The notes under the pieces are model-generated. The model was not told where the DNA came from and did no database searches. It worked only from the letters and a program-made list of their open reading frames with translations. A program made the translations under genes and the position numbers. This document shows, one piece after another, positions 13,195-26,018 of a stretch of 64,000 bases of DNA. Source of the stretch: Lumbricus terrestris (lineage: Eukaryota > Annelida > Clitellata > Crassiclitellata > Lumbricidae). The stretch covers positions 1,572,584-1,636,583 of the forward strand of contig OX457053.1 in NCBI GenBank assembly GCA_949752735.1. The letters are read 5' to 3'. Positions within the stretch are counted from its first letter, which is position 1; each line of letters starts with the position of its first letter.

Positions 13195-13577
13195 GGTGTC
13201 GCGTGACAGAGTCTCCCCCTAAAAATCTGCCCCCGGAGACTTTATTTCAAAACAGATTCTCCCCCCGGCGAATCTGTTCCAGAATAAATTCGCCCCCGGA
13301 GAGTATATTCTGAAATATAGTCTCCGTGGGGGAGAGAATATTTCCGCCGTCCACGAAACAAAGTCTCCCCCCATTGAGCGTGAAATGGGCTCCAGTTGCA
13401 TCAAATTAAGAGATGAGCATTCTAAACGGTTAGTTTACGTTGTCAGATTATATAACAAGAAAATATGTATACTTTTATTTCAGAAAAATTCTTCCAATAC
13501 AGAGTTTCAGCCAGAGGGAGACTCTGTTTCGGGGGGAGACTTTGTATCGGGGGATACTTTATTTTGCTACACCGGCT
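13195..13577. mobile_element. fold-back element, ggagactttatttcg family (copy 1)
   Basis: Subrepeats of the ggagactttatttcg type alternate with their complements. The left end ggtgtcgcgtgacagagtctcc is roughly complementary to the right end ggatacttt...acaccgg. A second copy begins at 63637. A hairpin (ttttaggggaaactctgtcacg / cgtgacagagtctccccctaaaa) spans 13165-13225. It ends about 220 bp past the L1 stop codon. Confidence 0.65.
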
Positions 13578-13800
13578 TCCACGGCTTAGTTTGTGTTGAG
13601 TTAAAGAAGATTCCGAGTGCAAAAAGTAGTTTGAAATGACACTCTTACTGAGAAAAGATGACTATAAAATCTAGCAAGGAACATTGTTTTGCGTAATGTA
13701 GTCTGCATCCCATGTGCTTGAAGTTAGGAATGAGGATAACATGCTTTGTGATAGCAGGAACGTTAGCAAAGGTTGTATGAATTTTCGTCAATGTTGGCGT

Positions 13801-13978
13801 TCATATTACTTCTTCATAAACTTCTTCAATAACTTCTTCGTTAATTTCTTCATAAAGTGATTGTACTTGGAGTTCAGTGTAGGCACCGTCTGGATTCGCC
13901 TGAGCTGGAGATGCAATGAAATCCTGATAGCACTTGGTTCCTGTCGCCGCAATGTTCGATGAGGCGGCGTTCGCTTTC
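13801..13978 (-). CDS. L1 exon 8: cytoplasmic tail and stop
   Basis: Acceptor TTTTCATAG, phase 2, 58 residues then TGA at 13803-13801. Tyr at residues 17, 33, 42 and 54 of the exon. Motifs are [16 protein letters not shown] and EEVYEEV. Aligned with L3 exon 58193-58346, both have YT-x-L at residue 33 and LY-x-E-[IV] at residue 42, the same spacing, and both start with an ASSN[IV]A block. Confidence 0.85.
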
Positions 13979-15724
13979 CTATGAAAACATAATTCAATAT
14001 AAGCTTAGTCTTCTTACCAGTACAATTAACTTTGTCATGAGTTTATTATCTTGAAGTGAAATAAAGTTCCTAAAGGTAAGCTTTCGTTGAAGGTGCTTGC
14101 TTTTTTATTTGCTATATATTAGTCTTTTTAAGCAGTAGACCTATGGTCAAGGTGAAATTATTGTCGGGCTTTTGGGGTTCAACCAACTAGTCCTTCACAG
14201 GACCCATAGTAAAATCTTAATTGCACATACACACCAACTCCACAAAAAGCAACGTCTGATTTTCTATTATTTTTCCAAAAGTCTAAAACTGACTACTGAG
14301 ATTGTCCATAGCGCACCAAATTAATAATAGCGACCAATGGTGCACTTACCGTAAACAATACTTTCGAGCAACCATTGCAACAATAACACCCGAGATGACA
14401 ATTAGGCATATGCCCACAATCACTGCAGCAATAACTGCAAGTAACAAAGCGCCAGTTAAGAAGCAGGTTGAGCACAACTTCCAATTCAAGTTGAAACTGA
14501 TCGGTTGACTATTATGTCTGACAAGCATGAGGAAGTTTCACTTGTACAATGTACATGTAGCCTACATGTAACTGCATGTATATCCCAGGTTACACGTGAT
14601 AGGTAGAAATGATATGCAAACAGTAATTAACAATTGGAAGAAAAGTAGTAACGATTAGTTCTGCTGCTTCCGCAATCTGCATGGCTACAGACCACTTCGA
14701 GGAAGCTATTCAGCCATACTCCCTCAGCTATTTTGGCATCCTGTTGAACTCAGAATCAAATTTAAATATTTTAAATTGAACGGTGGTAATAACTCGCCTC
14801 CAGACACGCAATCGCTACTGACTTCAGGATCTCAACATAGACTGGCTCTATTTCTATGTCTTTACAACCAAGGCGTGAATCCCTCCTTTGGTGATCATTC
14901 CGTCCTCCCAAATCAGTATGTCGTCTATACCCCTTTGTTCCTAGGGAAGGACTGAACATGCGGCCAGACAACAGGGTTTGCTGCCGTACACCCGTCTCGG
15001 TGGAACGACTTCCCTCAATAAGAGATGAGATTTTACACGAGGACACATCTTCATGCATTCGCTCGTTGAACTCTTCTTTTCGCAGTGGTTGTCACGCTGA
15101 GAGCCAGGGGCTTCTATCCCTATACATGGCGGGCGCAGCTTGCGCCCAGTGAAAAATAGGGGGGGGATCAGAAGACAGCCAAAATTCACGTCGGTTGGGG
15201 GGGAAGGTCGGACATTGAGGGCAGCGTTCAATCTAGGCATCACTATAGGAGGAAGATCCCACCAGAAAACATCTCCCTTCCATATAAGTTTGGACAAAAT
15301 GGTAGGCCTAATAGTTTTTAGCAAAATGTATACACTTTATAGACTTTGAGTTTTAGTTAGGCTACTTATCTGCATTTTTGAATTACATGAACTGCTATAA
15401 CAGCTGTAATATACCATAATGAAAATTTTCTATTACATGATTATAGTTATGTTTTTACTATTTTAATAAATAATACAATCATATTAAAATTGAGAAAAAT
15501 AATATTAATACAAATACTATTTTGCACAACTAAATGGCTTCTCTCCAGTGATACCTTTCAAATTTCAGACAGTCAAATTTGGTCCTTGAACACTTAGTAA
15601 AGCAACATCATTATTACGTGGGCTTACAATGTAGGACCTAGGCTTACATTGTATTTTATTGTATTGCATTGTGCTATAAAAATGTATGTAACGCCTCTCG
15701 AGCGCACACTGATCAGAGGCGCAA

Positions 15725-15768
<44 letters not shown>

Positions 15769-18700
15769 GGTGTGTCTAAAAATTAAAATGTCGATGCTAA
15801 TATCGACCAATATGATTTTGTGTTCCACCTTCAGAAATATAGATATCTGCCAAATTAGATGAAAATCTGAAGAGATTTAGGACTTGCTCAAAGCACCGGA
15901 AGAATAGCCACTTAGGCGACATTGTGACACATTGTAATTTTCACAGATCCAAGCAAAATTGAACGCATAACCATCAGATATAAGACACAATCCAAAGAAG
16001 TACTGTAAGTTGTCATAGTATATTCCTCTTAGTACATTTGAAAAAATCTGGCCTTACTTGACCATTGCAGAACAAATTGTTTCCCATATTTCTGACTAGG
16101 ACTTCACTGAAGGACTGCATAAGAGTCATTCTGCCAGATCATTCGTCACTCTTAGGTCGGGTCAGATGTGATGACTTAATTTTGCCTCACTGTGCGATTG
16201 TTCTGACTACCATTGTTGCGAGTCTCAATCACATCACGAAGAGAGTAGCCCAATCCGAGGATCTGGAATATTTTGGTGGTGGCTTAGATACAGTAGGAAG
16301 CCTCTCATGATTCCAGATCATCAAATTCGTTGCGCATGCTGTGGTCTATGACTCGTAAAAAGCTGTGGCCAGCCAGGGTCTCGGACAAAAATCAAAGTGT
16401 CGGAAAAAATACTGTTAGGGAGACAGGTAAGACTTCTCTGGCGTGGTTAAGTATGGATTCCCCTTTAGGCTTCATTGTTTCAGGTACAGGTGAAATGGTA
16501 CTTTGCGTTAGACTAAGTTGCTGCCACAGAGAGTGACACCTCAAGTAAAGGATTCCATACCTTTTCAGTGTATGATGGTCAAGACTATCTTCTCTGTGCT
16601 CTGACGTTGCTGAATGAAAAATTGATAACTGAAAAGCCACAACTTGATCATGTAAATCGCATATGCCATCCAACGCCGTCGGTGAAATGCACCTGGTTAC
16701 CTGAACTTTATTCCCTTTGGTGGAATTCATCCAATGGAAATGACTATTGGCTCTAGTAGCTCTTGACTAAAGACTTCCAATACTGGAGTCCTTGCAGAAT
16801 CATGCAGTGAAACACTTTTCCCAGAACAATGTCAGAGGCATGGTATCGATGCAATCGATGGCAAGGTTCAAGAGGTCCTTTCCCAATTTCGATTCCAGAT
16901 TCATGCATATGCCGCCCTTGCAACTCACATGGCCAGGATTTTGTATTCCAATACCCAGCTTCAGATCTCAGCCAACAAGAATCTGACATGATAATAGCTG
17001 TCACTGAGTGGAGTTTGGGGATGGCCAATAGCTTGGTAACATCCTTATGAAATATACCATTATCGTTCTGTCTCTGTAACATCTGGTATGATCTTGTTAT
17101 TCAAGTGAAGAGTAGGGGGAACCTGTGGCTCAGAAGAATCTCTGCTGCCAGGGCTGCAAGATCATCTCTCCCAAATTGAAACGCACAATTGCTACTGTCT
17201 CTCATACGTTGTCATCCAGACTCTGATTCCTTGGTGTATGCGTAAATTGAGCAGTAGCCTACCGGTACCTTGCATGGGAACCTCTCCTTTGTGACGACAG
17301 CTTTGCATAGCCGAAGTGATATCGGTAGTGCCTATCAACTAAATCTCAGCTTTTTTGTGATCAATTTTGCATTGCGTCTGCCATATGATACAAGAATTAA
17401 AAGCACCACTTCCCGCCATTTGCAACACATGACCAGTGACAAAACAACATCACATCAGTAACGACATGATCATGAATGTTTATTTGCTGGGATCTAGTCA
17501 CTGAGAAGGGTTCTATAGCATGCAGCTCGCATGTATTGAAATCGTAGATTCTAATGCTTGCAATGCAACCGTGTTCCTAACTTCAGTCCTCTTGAGCAAG
17601 TCCTAAATGTTCAGCTATCGAGATATAATTTCAGATATTCAGTTTACACATGATTTGGCACAATAATTTCATTTGGTCGTTAAAAAATCTTTTATTTGAA
17701 AATTTCACATGTACCTTAAAAACACCCTAATATATATATATGGCTGCCCAATTTTGGCAGCAATTCCTCCACTGAAATAGTAGAGTAATTTTGCTAAGAG
17801 GACAGCTTAAAATGCTGAAATTGCAATGCGGAAATCGCAAAAATTTCTTATGGGGAGGGGCACATTCCCTCTCCATACCAGGTCCCTTCTCGGCGCTACA
17901 CATGCTTCGGCGATCGTCTGCGGGATGCTCGTTTGTCCCCTCCAAACAAACCTTCATTCCCACACTAGAGGAGGGCATGCGCTAGATTACATTATATTGC
18001 ATACATAGAGGAAGGCCGGTTCAGAAAAGGGGGGGAAGAAGATGGATTGCGCCCAGTTGCTTAGGGGGGATAGAAGCCCCTGCTGAGAGCACTACTGAAT
18101 AGCTCATAGTTTACTCTTAGAGGAGGATAATAAATTTTCTGATATGATAAAATACTACTAACTTCATGCATTCCTCCCATTTCCCAGCGATCATCGGCTA
18201 GCCTACGTTTCTGCTATAGGGCCTACGTAATTGATAATAATACTGGAGAACACTCGCGAACACGCGTGAACTCCAAATCATTTCCTTTCTTCAAAAAGCG
18301 TTTCATCGAGGATTTCAGGCACATGGAGATCTATCTGCATCCTTTCCTTACGTATGAGTAATTGAGTATCCGCACCTCAGATTCACACATGGACGTAACC
18401 GTGCGCTCGCTTAAAATTGTAATTATTAATTAGTGAACTAGATAAATAGATAGGCCTACTGTAACAGCCCTACACGTAAATATTGGTTAATAGTCAAGAG
18501 ATAACAATAATTATTTAGGGCTCATCACTGAAAGCGGTAGTCCTACTATCGCGCACCTCAGGATCTGAGGGACGAATCGGTACCGTTCCAGACGTAGGCC
18601 TAATATCCTCTTGCATAAATTAATGTCTAAGACCCTGATGGAAGGCCTACATGTACCTCGAAGGATAAAAAAATATGTAGTATAAACAGATACAGGCATT

Positions 18701-21700
18701 TGAGGAGAAAAAATTAACATAAAAGCGAATATAAATAAATGTTTGTTGGGCTGATATCCGTTTTACGTAGGCCTATTAGCCAAACTGATCAGATGTCATT
18801 AAATAATTATATGTTTGTTAAACTAGGACTAGGCTGTAGCTTGGTAAACTGATGTCAAATCTCGTCGAAACGAAAACAGCAAAGCAGCATCACAATACAA
18901 ACCTGTAATTAGTTGTTTAAATTATGTTAGTTACTAAATGAAATACTTTAATCCTCGTCTATAATAAAGAACAAACTGGCTTTGATATTTATGCCAATTT
19001 ATTGAAATCAGCGGATTGAGACATAGATTAAAATACTCACTTGGGACCTGCGAGACAACCGTTTCCGTACGCTGTGTTTCGCTTTCCGACATACCGGTAC
19101 TTAACATCGTATTTGTTGTAGCATCTAATATTGGCCTTGAAAAATTTCTTAAAATCCAACTTGGCGTAGTTTCATCTGAACCGAAACATAAAAAGATCGA
19201 TTTACGTACAAAGAAATGATGGTTGTCCTACATGAATAGACATCATTGTTCATGAGATTTCGACCAAAATATAATGACTAAAAAAGACCGTCAGAAATTT
19301 TGGCGAATGAAAATGGAAAATATCATCCACGAGGATTCAGTCCTTCAAGAAACTGAAATCCTGGCGCCGCCACTGTTTGCAAGTAAGTATCTCCTTGAGC
19401 ACGGTAATTAAAGTTTATGTAAGTCTATATCCTATTGTCGTAGTGAACATCAGGGTTAGGGTCAGAGTAAGGGTTAGGGTCTGTCTATCTGACCCTGTCT
19501 TACTGTCCGTCTGTCTGTCTGCTGGTCTGCATCCATCTGTCTGTCTGCCTGCAGACAGCCAGATGGATGTCCATATTCTGCTACTCTATCTGTCTGTCTA
19601 TCAACCCGTCTGTCTGCATCTCTGCTGCATGGCTGTCTGCTTGTATGCCTGTCATGTTCATCATATATTTTTCATATTTGTGAAGTGGCTGCAACCTTAA
19701 TATTTTATGTAATTGTTTGCTTTTGTGTCAGGGTGCTTTTCCTGGAAAAAGTTTTTTTTAAAACACGGTGCAAAATGTTTTATGAATTTTTTCCTCTTTG
19801 GTCTATGCGGGCCCCAACAATTACGTGTGATCTCCATAAGTTTTTTTTCATATTTTAATGCCAAAAATGTAAAAACAGAATGACAGACCGACGGATAGAA
19901 AGACAGCCAGACATGGAGACATACATACAGACAGACAGACAGGCAGGCAGACAGACAGAGACAGAGAGAGACACAGAGAGAAACAGAGACAGACAGAGAC
20001 AGTGAGAGGGAGATAGAATGAAAGAGAAAGACAGACAGACAAAGCCAGATAGACACACAGGCAGACAGAAGACTGACTGACGGACGAACAGGTTCGCTGT
20101 TGAGGGTTAACTCTGGCTAAGGGGTTTAATTCTTGTGCAAATATCTGAATCTAATCATGTATATGCCTAGGCCTATATGTATTATGTAATTTGGAAGGAA
20201 ATGCTCTAGCTTTATCCTCCATTCCTTAATGGTCAGGATTTTGTAACAGAAATTGAACATTTACTATCGGTAGGCCTATAAAAGGCAAATTTTGGATGTG
20301 CCCAACTGCCCATTGAGCCAGTTGAACTTTTAACATATATAAAAACAATTCTTCGGAGTTATTTCCAAATGTGTGTCAGGTAACGCATGGGCTTACTGTT
20401 GACAATTCCATCAGCATTCGATTCTGCAAAGAGATCATTTAGCAAACACAAAATGACAGATTTAAATGTTTGAAGGCCTACAATATCTCATTCACATCTT
20501 GTGGATTTGGCCAGGTTGACCTTTGAAGACTTTGATTATATTAATACTAGAACAATCGATTTTGAAACTGACACAAGAAAATTTGTAGAAAAAGTGGCAG
20601 GAATGCTCCTTTCTTGAGCAAATAGGTACATTAAGTTTTTTAGAAGCATGATCAAACTCTTGTTCGTGAAATTGGTTTCCAAAGTTTTTATTTCACAACG
20701 CAATTGTGTGAGAGGCTTACATTTGAGTCTCAGATTGAAGTGAAGGCCCACACTGACAGTGGTTGACAAAGTTGCACTGCAAATGTTGCTTGGTATACTG
20801 CATTATATAATATTATAATATATAATATTATATATGTAATTAATTATATATATAATGCATATTTATATAATTACATCCATGACATTATGGCTATGTTATG
20901 GATATATGTTATGCCTGGCTTAAAGCTATAGCCAGAGACTTCCCCATAAATAATAATAGTGAATATCAGTTATTGTTGGGCTAGTAGATACAGCATGCAA
21001 CATTGCTCTATTAGCTGCTATAAATGGCAAACAAAAGTATTTTGTAGAGTATTTATGTATTATAATATGAAGCACACAATGCTCAAAAAATTTCCAAGTT
21101 AAAGTATGAATATACCTCACTCTATTATATCTTTTTTAAGACTACAGTAAATAAAATACTTCCCACCACTGAATCAAAAATAGTAAGAAATAAATAACAA
21201 CAAGCAGTAAACATGTTGGATCATTCACCACAGTTTCTTGCACATATAGACTAAATTCAAAACTTAACAAGTTTTGCCCCTGAAATTTTTTGGCATCTGG
21301 GAAAAAAGAAATTAATTCCTAATACTGTTGTTAGTATTAACTTGCTTTGCAAATAATAGTTAGTTGTTATTAGTTATAATTTTTTTGTGTTAATATTTTT
21401 ACAATTTACTTTGAATATATACACGAATAACATAGGCTACATTGTATGCCATAAATCATAGTCGGAAACTGTTGAAAAATTGTTTATTTTCGTTGCTTTA
21501 TATTAAGACAATGCAATTGTGAGAGGCTTAGATTTTAAATACATTCATATATATAAATTCTCCTGACCATGACTGAACCCTGCAAAAAATCTTTTGGGCG
21601 ACCACGTCCCATGGAGATTTGGAATGGAGGGATGGCCGGATTGGCCCCTGGATCCGCCCCTGCCGCTCGACTATACATTTTGCATAATGATTCGCTGAAC

Positions 21701-22370
21701 ATTAAACGCAATAAATGTTGTAGCTCACAGTCAGACAGTGCGAATTATACTGATGGGAAATATGGTAGCCGCAAACAAATACTTTTCTGCAGAATTTGCG
21801 TTTATTTCTGTTGCTCTTTTTGTTGCTGTTGTCTAACATTGGGACAGTTTCACGTTTAGCATCATGTCAGTTTCAACAAATGGTTCATGTGTGTAACTTT
21901 ACTAATTGACAATGTAGTAGCAAATTCCGATTGGAACTGTCAGTGCTTACTTGCTTGGCAGACAACCGTCTTCGTATCGGTGCATTCGACAGCCTTCCAT
22001 CCGTCATTCGATGCATCAGTGGAAATACATTTTCTGCGTGTGTCAAAGCCGGGATCGTTTGACCAGCTGCTGTACTTGATTTCGTGAGGAGCATACGCGC
22101 TCAATTCTGACAGTTGTGGAATACAATAACACTCTATTCTTCGTTATACTCTCAAGTATAGATATATTGCATTTATGCATAATTACTTAAGTTGTGGAAT
22201 ACAATAACACTCTATTCTTCGTTTTACTCTTAAGTATAGATATATTGCATTTATGCATAATTACTTAAGCAGTTAGAACAAGGTTTAATATCTTGGATGC
22301 AGTGAACACAGAGGGGTTCTTTACAGTGGCGTTAGATGTCATAAGAATTCCTTAATCGGGATGATTGTCA

Positions 22371-22402
<32 letters not shown>

Positions 22403-22443
22403 ACCACCACCACCAACACCACCACCACCACCATCACCACCAC

Positions 22444-22504
<61 letters not shown>

Positions 22505-25500
22505 GTCATCAATTCAAATACAGTACGTATTCCATTTAAAACGTTGTCAGGATGGAAATCTTCTCTGCTGTAACTTCACAAAAAAAGTTAAGAAACCTAG
22601 GTCAAGTGAGCTATGATGCACCTCCGTTCATAAACAATGGCTCTAGTGCGCGGACGCTTAGGCCATTAGGTCGTAAAGCTGTTTTAGCTATGACAACTCC
22701 CGGTTATTTTTTGGTACTATATCGTTAGGCAAATTTTTAGATAATTGTGACAATTCCAGGCTATCCTTAGAAATGACGTGCCCGGGGCTATTTTTAGGAA
22801 TGACATTCTCAGGCTATCTTTACGAATGACTTTCTCGGACTATTTTCGAGATGACATCCCCACGTTATTTTGATATGATACAGGACCAATACTCAAATTC
22901 CACTGTGCGATATAGGACTATCGCTCATAGATTCTACTACCACTTAATCGTTTGTGAACGTTTGAAGAATTACTGGAGATAATTTTATTTGTTTACAAAA
23001 TTGCTATTTTAGAGTTTTTAGTTGAAGGTAATTTTTTATGCTACTTTATTTAGTTCACTTACATGCTTAATGAAATTGTGAAGGCAATTATGGCAAACCT
23101 GTTCCTTTCCACATCCAATACCATGCATGATGTCGAAATCCAATCCAGTATCTGCGACCAGTATACAGCTTGGTGCTTTCTCTGAGAGCGACTAAATCAT
23201 CATTGAATAGAATGGCTAAATCACCTCCTTTTGTCAGACAATGATTTCTTGCATCATACCACGTTCGATCGTCATCGCTCGGTATGACGCAGCCGCTAAC
23301 CGGAAGTATGACACTTTCAGAGTTGCATGAAGAACCTAAAGATTTTCAAATGCATTGAGCTGTTATGAGTGTGTGATTTATGATTCGAAAGTGACATGTG
23401 GTTTGATCATTAGGAATATTATCAACGTATCTGATTGCAGCCCTCACCAAACCCAAATGCTGATAAGAATAGGTGTGTAGCAGAATAGCTGATATTATAA
23501 TAGTCGATTTATATAGCGCCACTTCAAGAGAAACTCCTCAGCGGCGCTTCCGACCTCAAACCATCAAACCACGATCGAAAAAAATGATTGGTACATGTTT
23601 TGCTATTTTAGAGTTTTCAAATGATTTTCAAACGCCTGCGAAAAAGGGGCAAAGAAAGACCAATAAGTTCATTACGGAGACTGCTAGGTATCTTATTCCA
23701 GAACGGTAGATAGACCATAGCAAGGCGTATAAAAATTATGTAGCACAGTGTACGTTTGAGCAATATGGACAACCAGGTCACCTTCTGTGACCATAGCAAA
23801 GAAATCAGCTGTGACGACAAAGTGGCTATAGACGACAACCTCCCGTCACACATAAAGCCAAAAGGATTGGCCACCCAACTTTCCGGACCTCTCTCCCATT
23901 GAGAACTTGTGAAATATTATATCTCTCAGCGTTTATAAAGATTCTGAGCCAATGAACGCTGATCAGCTCAAGCGTCGCCTCCAACGAGCGTATAGATCGA
24001 TAGCAGTTGGTACACTTCAGAGGCTGATCCAGTCATGCCGGATAGTCAGTGCTGTTATTAGGCAGAAATGAGATACTGTATGCTAATAGCCTACGTCTTC
24101 AGTACATACCCTGAACGTTAAACAAGAATCTTAAAATCTGCTTCCTTCGTTCCAGTCGCTAAGTCCGTCCGTCACGTAATAGTCAGATTGGCCCGAGTGC
24201 CGCATTCTTCCGCGTCCCTCTCTTATAACTCAAAATGACTCAAGTCCCTCTAGCCGTTCCTCCCTTGGCTGCCTACAGTTAGTCTATGGCGTCCTTCCCT
24301 TCCTTCCTTGCTCAGCAACTCCTCCTCTCAATATTCTGTATTTCTGTATTACATATTATTATTTCACTACGTTATCTCGCTAAATTTAAATATCTTTATT
24401 ATCGTACCCGTTACTATAGCTAAGCTGATCCGCTCTTCGCATCGCTCTTTTGCCCAGGGTCCATCCTTCCGATGACCATTTAAGGTCCGCATTCTCGACT
24501 TCCTGGCTGGCCGCCCTTTCGTCTGGCTTCTCTTTGTCATCTCTACTGCTGCCACGCATGATCTTACCTCTCCGCCCGCCTTGTGCGATGTTCTAAACTG
24601 ATCTTAGACCTCCTCCGAAGAACGCACCATATATCATTCCTAATTCATCCATTAACTCCCTTGAGTGCTTGGTGAAGGTTCCCCTTCTAATCTCGATTAT
24701 CCATTTTAATCGAAGGTGGTCACCCATAATAATTCATCAGGCCATTGACAACCCACGTTCACACCTCTCAGATCCTGACAATGCACATAGGATCCGTGAC
24801 CGACTGCTTCGATACTGTTTTCTCCCTCTCACTCATATTCCCTCTGTCTCTCTGTCATTGTCGCTAACTCTCTCTATGCGTATATCTCTGAGTGTCTGTC
24901 TGACTACCTTTAACTTTCTCTCCTGCTAAGACACGTGCTTGCTAGTTTCAGGCAGATATATTGAGATCGTTTGTCTGATACTACTGCCTTAAATCGCTTA
25001 CTATATATTACCCATAAAATATTATGTTCATCCCTGCACGTGGATCTATTCAGATTGTTCTCCTCAATCCTGACGTATCTAGGTCGCTGTTTATGTGGTC
25101 CATTTCTGAATCTAACCTACATTAGTAATCGGTTCATTGCCATAGCTTTTATGGTGCCTTTTGTCCGTCCTATACTAAGATAAATTTGGGTTTGACCTGC
25201 CAGGCAATTTCTCATAAGCTCTATAATCTTAAATGAAACTCAATAGATTTTGCATAGGCAGCCAATGTAGCTACAGGCCTACCCAAACTTTTGTACGTGG
25301 ACAATCACACAATCATGCCGGCCGTCGAGCCCTTCGTTATTCTGCGAATGGCAGGGCCTACTATCCCCCTTGGAAGGTGGAAGCAACCCCCCCTAACAGA
25401 AACCTTTTGCCTATATTGCAAGCGTCGAAGGCGCGAAGCTGTGAGTGCCGAAGGCACGAAGCCCATTGCGACTAGGGGGACTGGGGGAGCATCGTAAGTT

Positions 25501-25984
25501 CCCCAGCGGGGTCTGGGGCAGAGCCCCAGAAACAATCGCATTTTTAGCTGTTGGCATCGAATAAAGCGCATGTTTTAGGCTCTTGTTTGCTAGATGTTTA
25601 TGAACGATAAAGTTTGAAAATTTCACTTTTTTTGATTTGCACGCTGTAATTGTACCTTTTTAACCCCCAGGCTACCAAGCTTTTTTTTGGTAACACGGAC
25701 TACCAAGGGGGGGGTGGTTACCACCCCCTGGATTTTGGGTTTGGTTTGAGATATCATAACTTGCAATACACCATTGGATAGAGCATTCATTTCTGCACAA
25801 AATGATATATTTAGGTTTAAAAATATATGAATCTACCTTGAAATTATACAATTTTTACCTGGGGATTCCACAAACGTGTACTTTTCCATGGGCAGAATAA
25901 TAGATTCTGTGTGTTTTGAACATGTGTGTTAATAATTACGTATGTATTCTTGCATGTATGTATGTATGTATGTATATATGTATG

Positions 25985-26018
<34 letters not shown>

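Noticed and set aside
16392..17082. Overlapping frames inside the nested transposon
   Set aside because: No recognisable transposase motif, short and on both strands; kept only as part of the element.
19450..19482. Telomere-like TTAGGG words
   Set aside because: Only two or three imperfect units beside a GTCT tract; no array.
20536..20769. Minus-strand frame with a regular-looking protein
   Set aside because: A transposase C terminus was considered, but no motif was certain enough to report.
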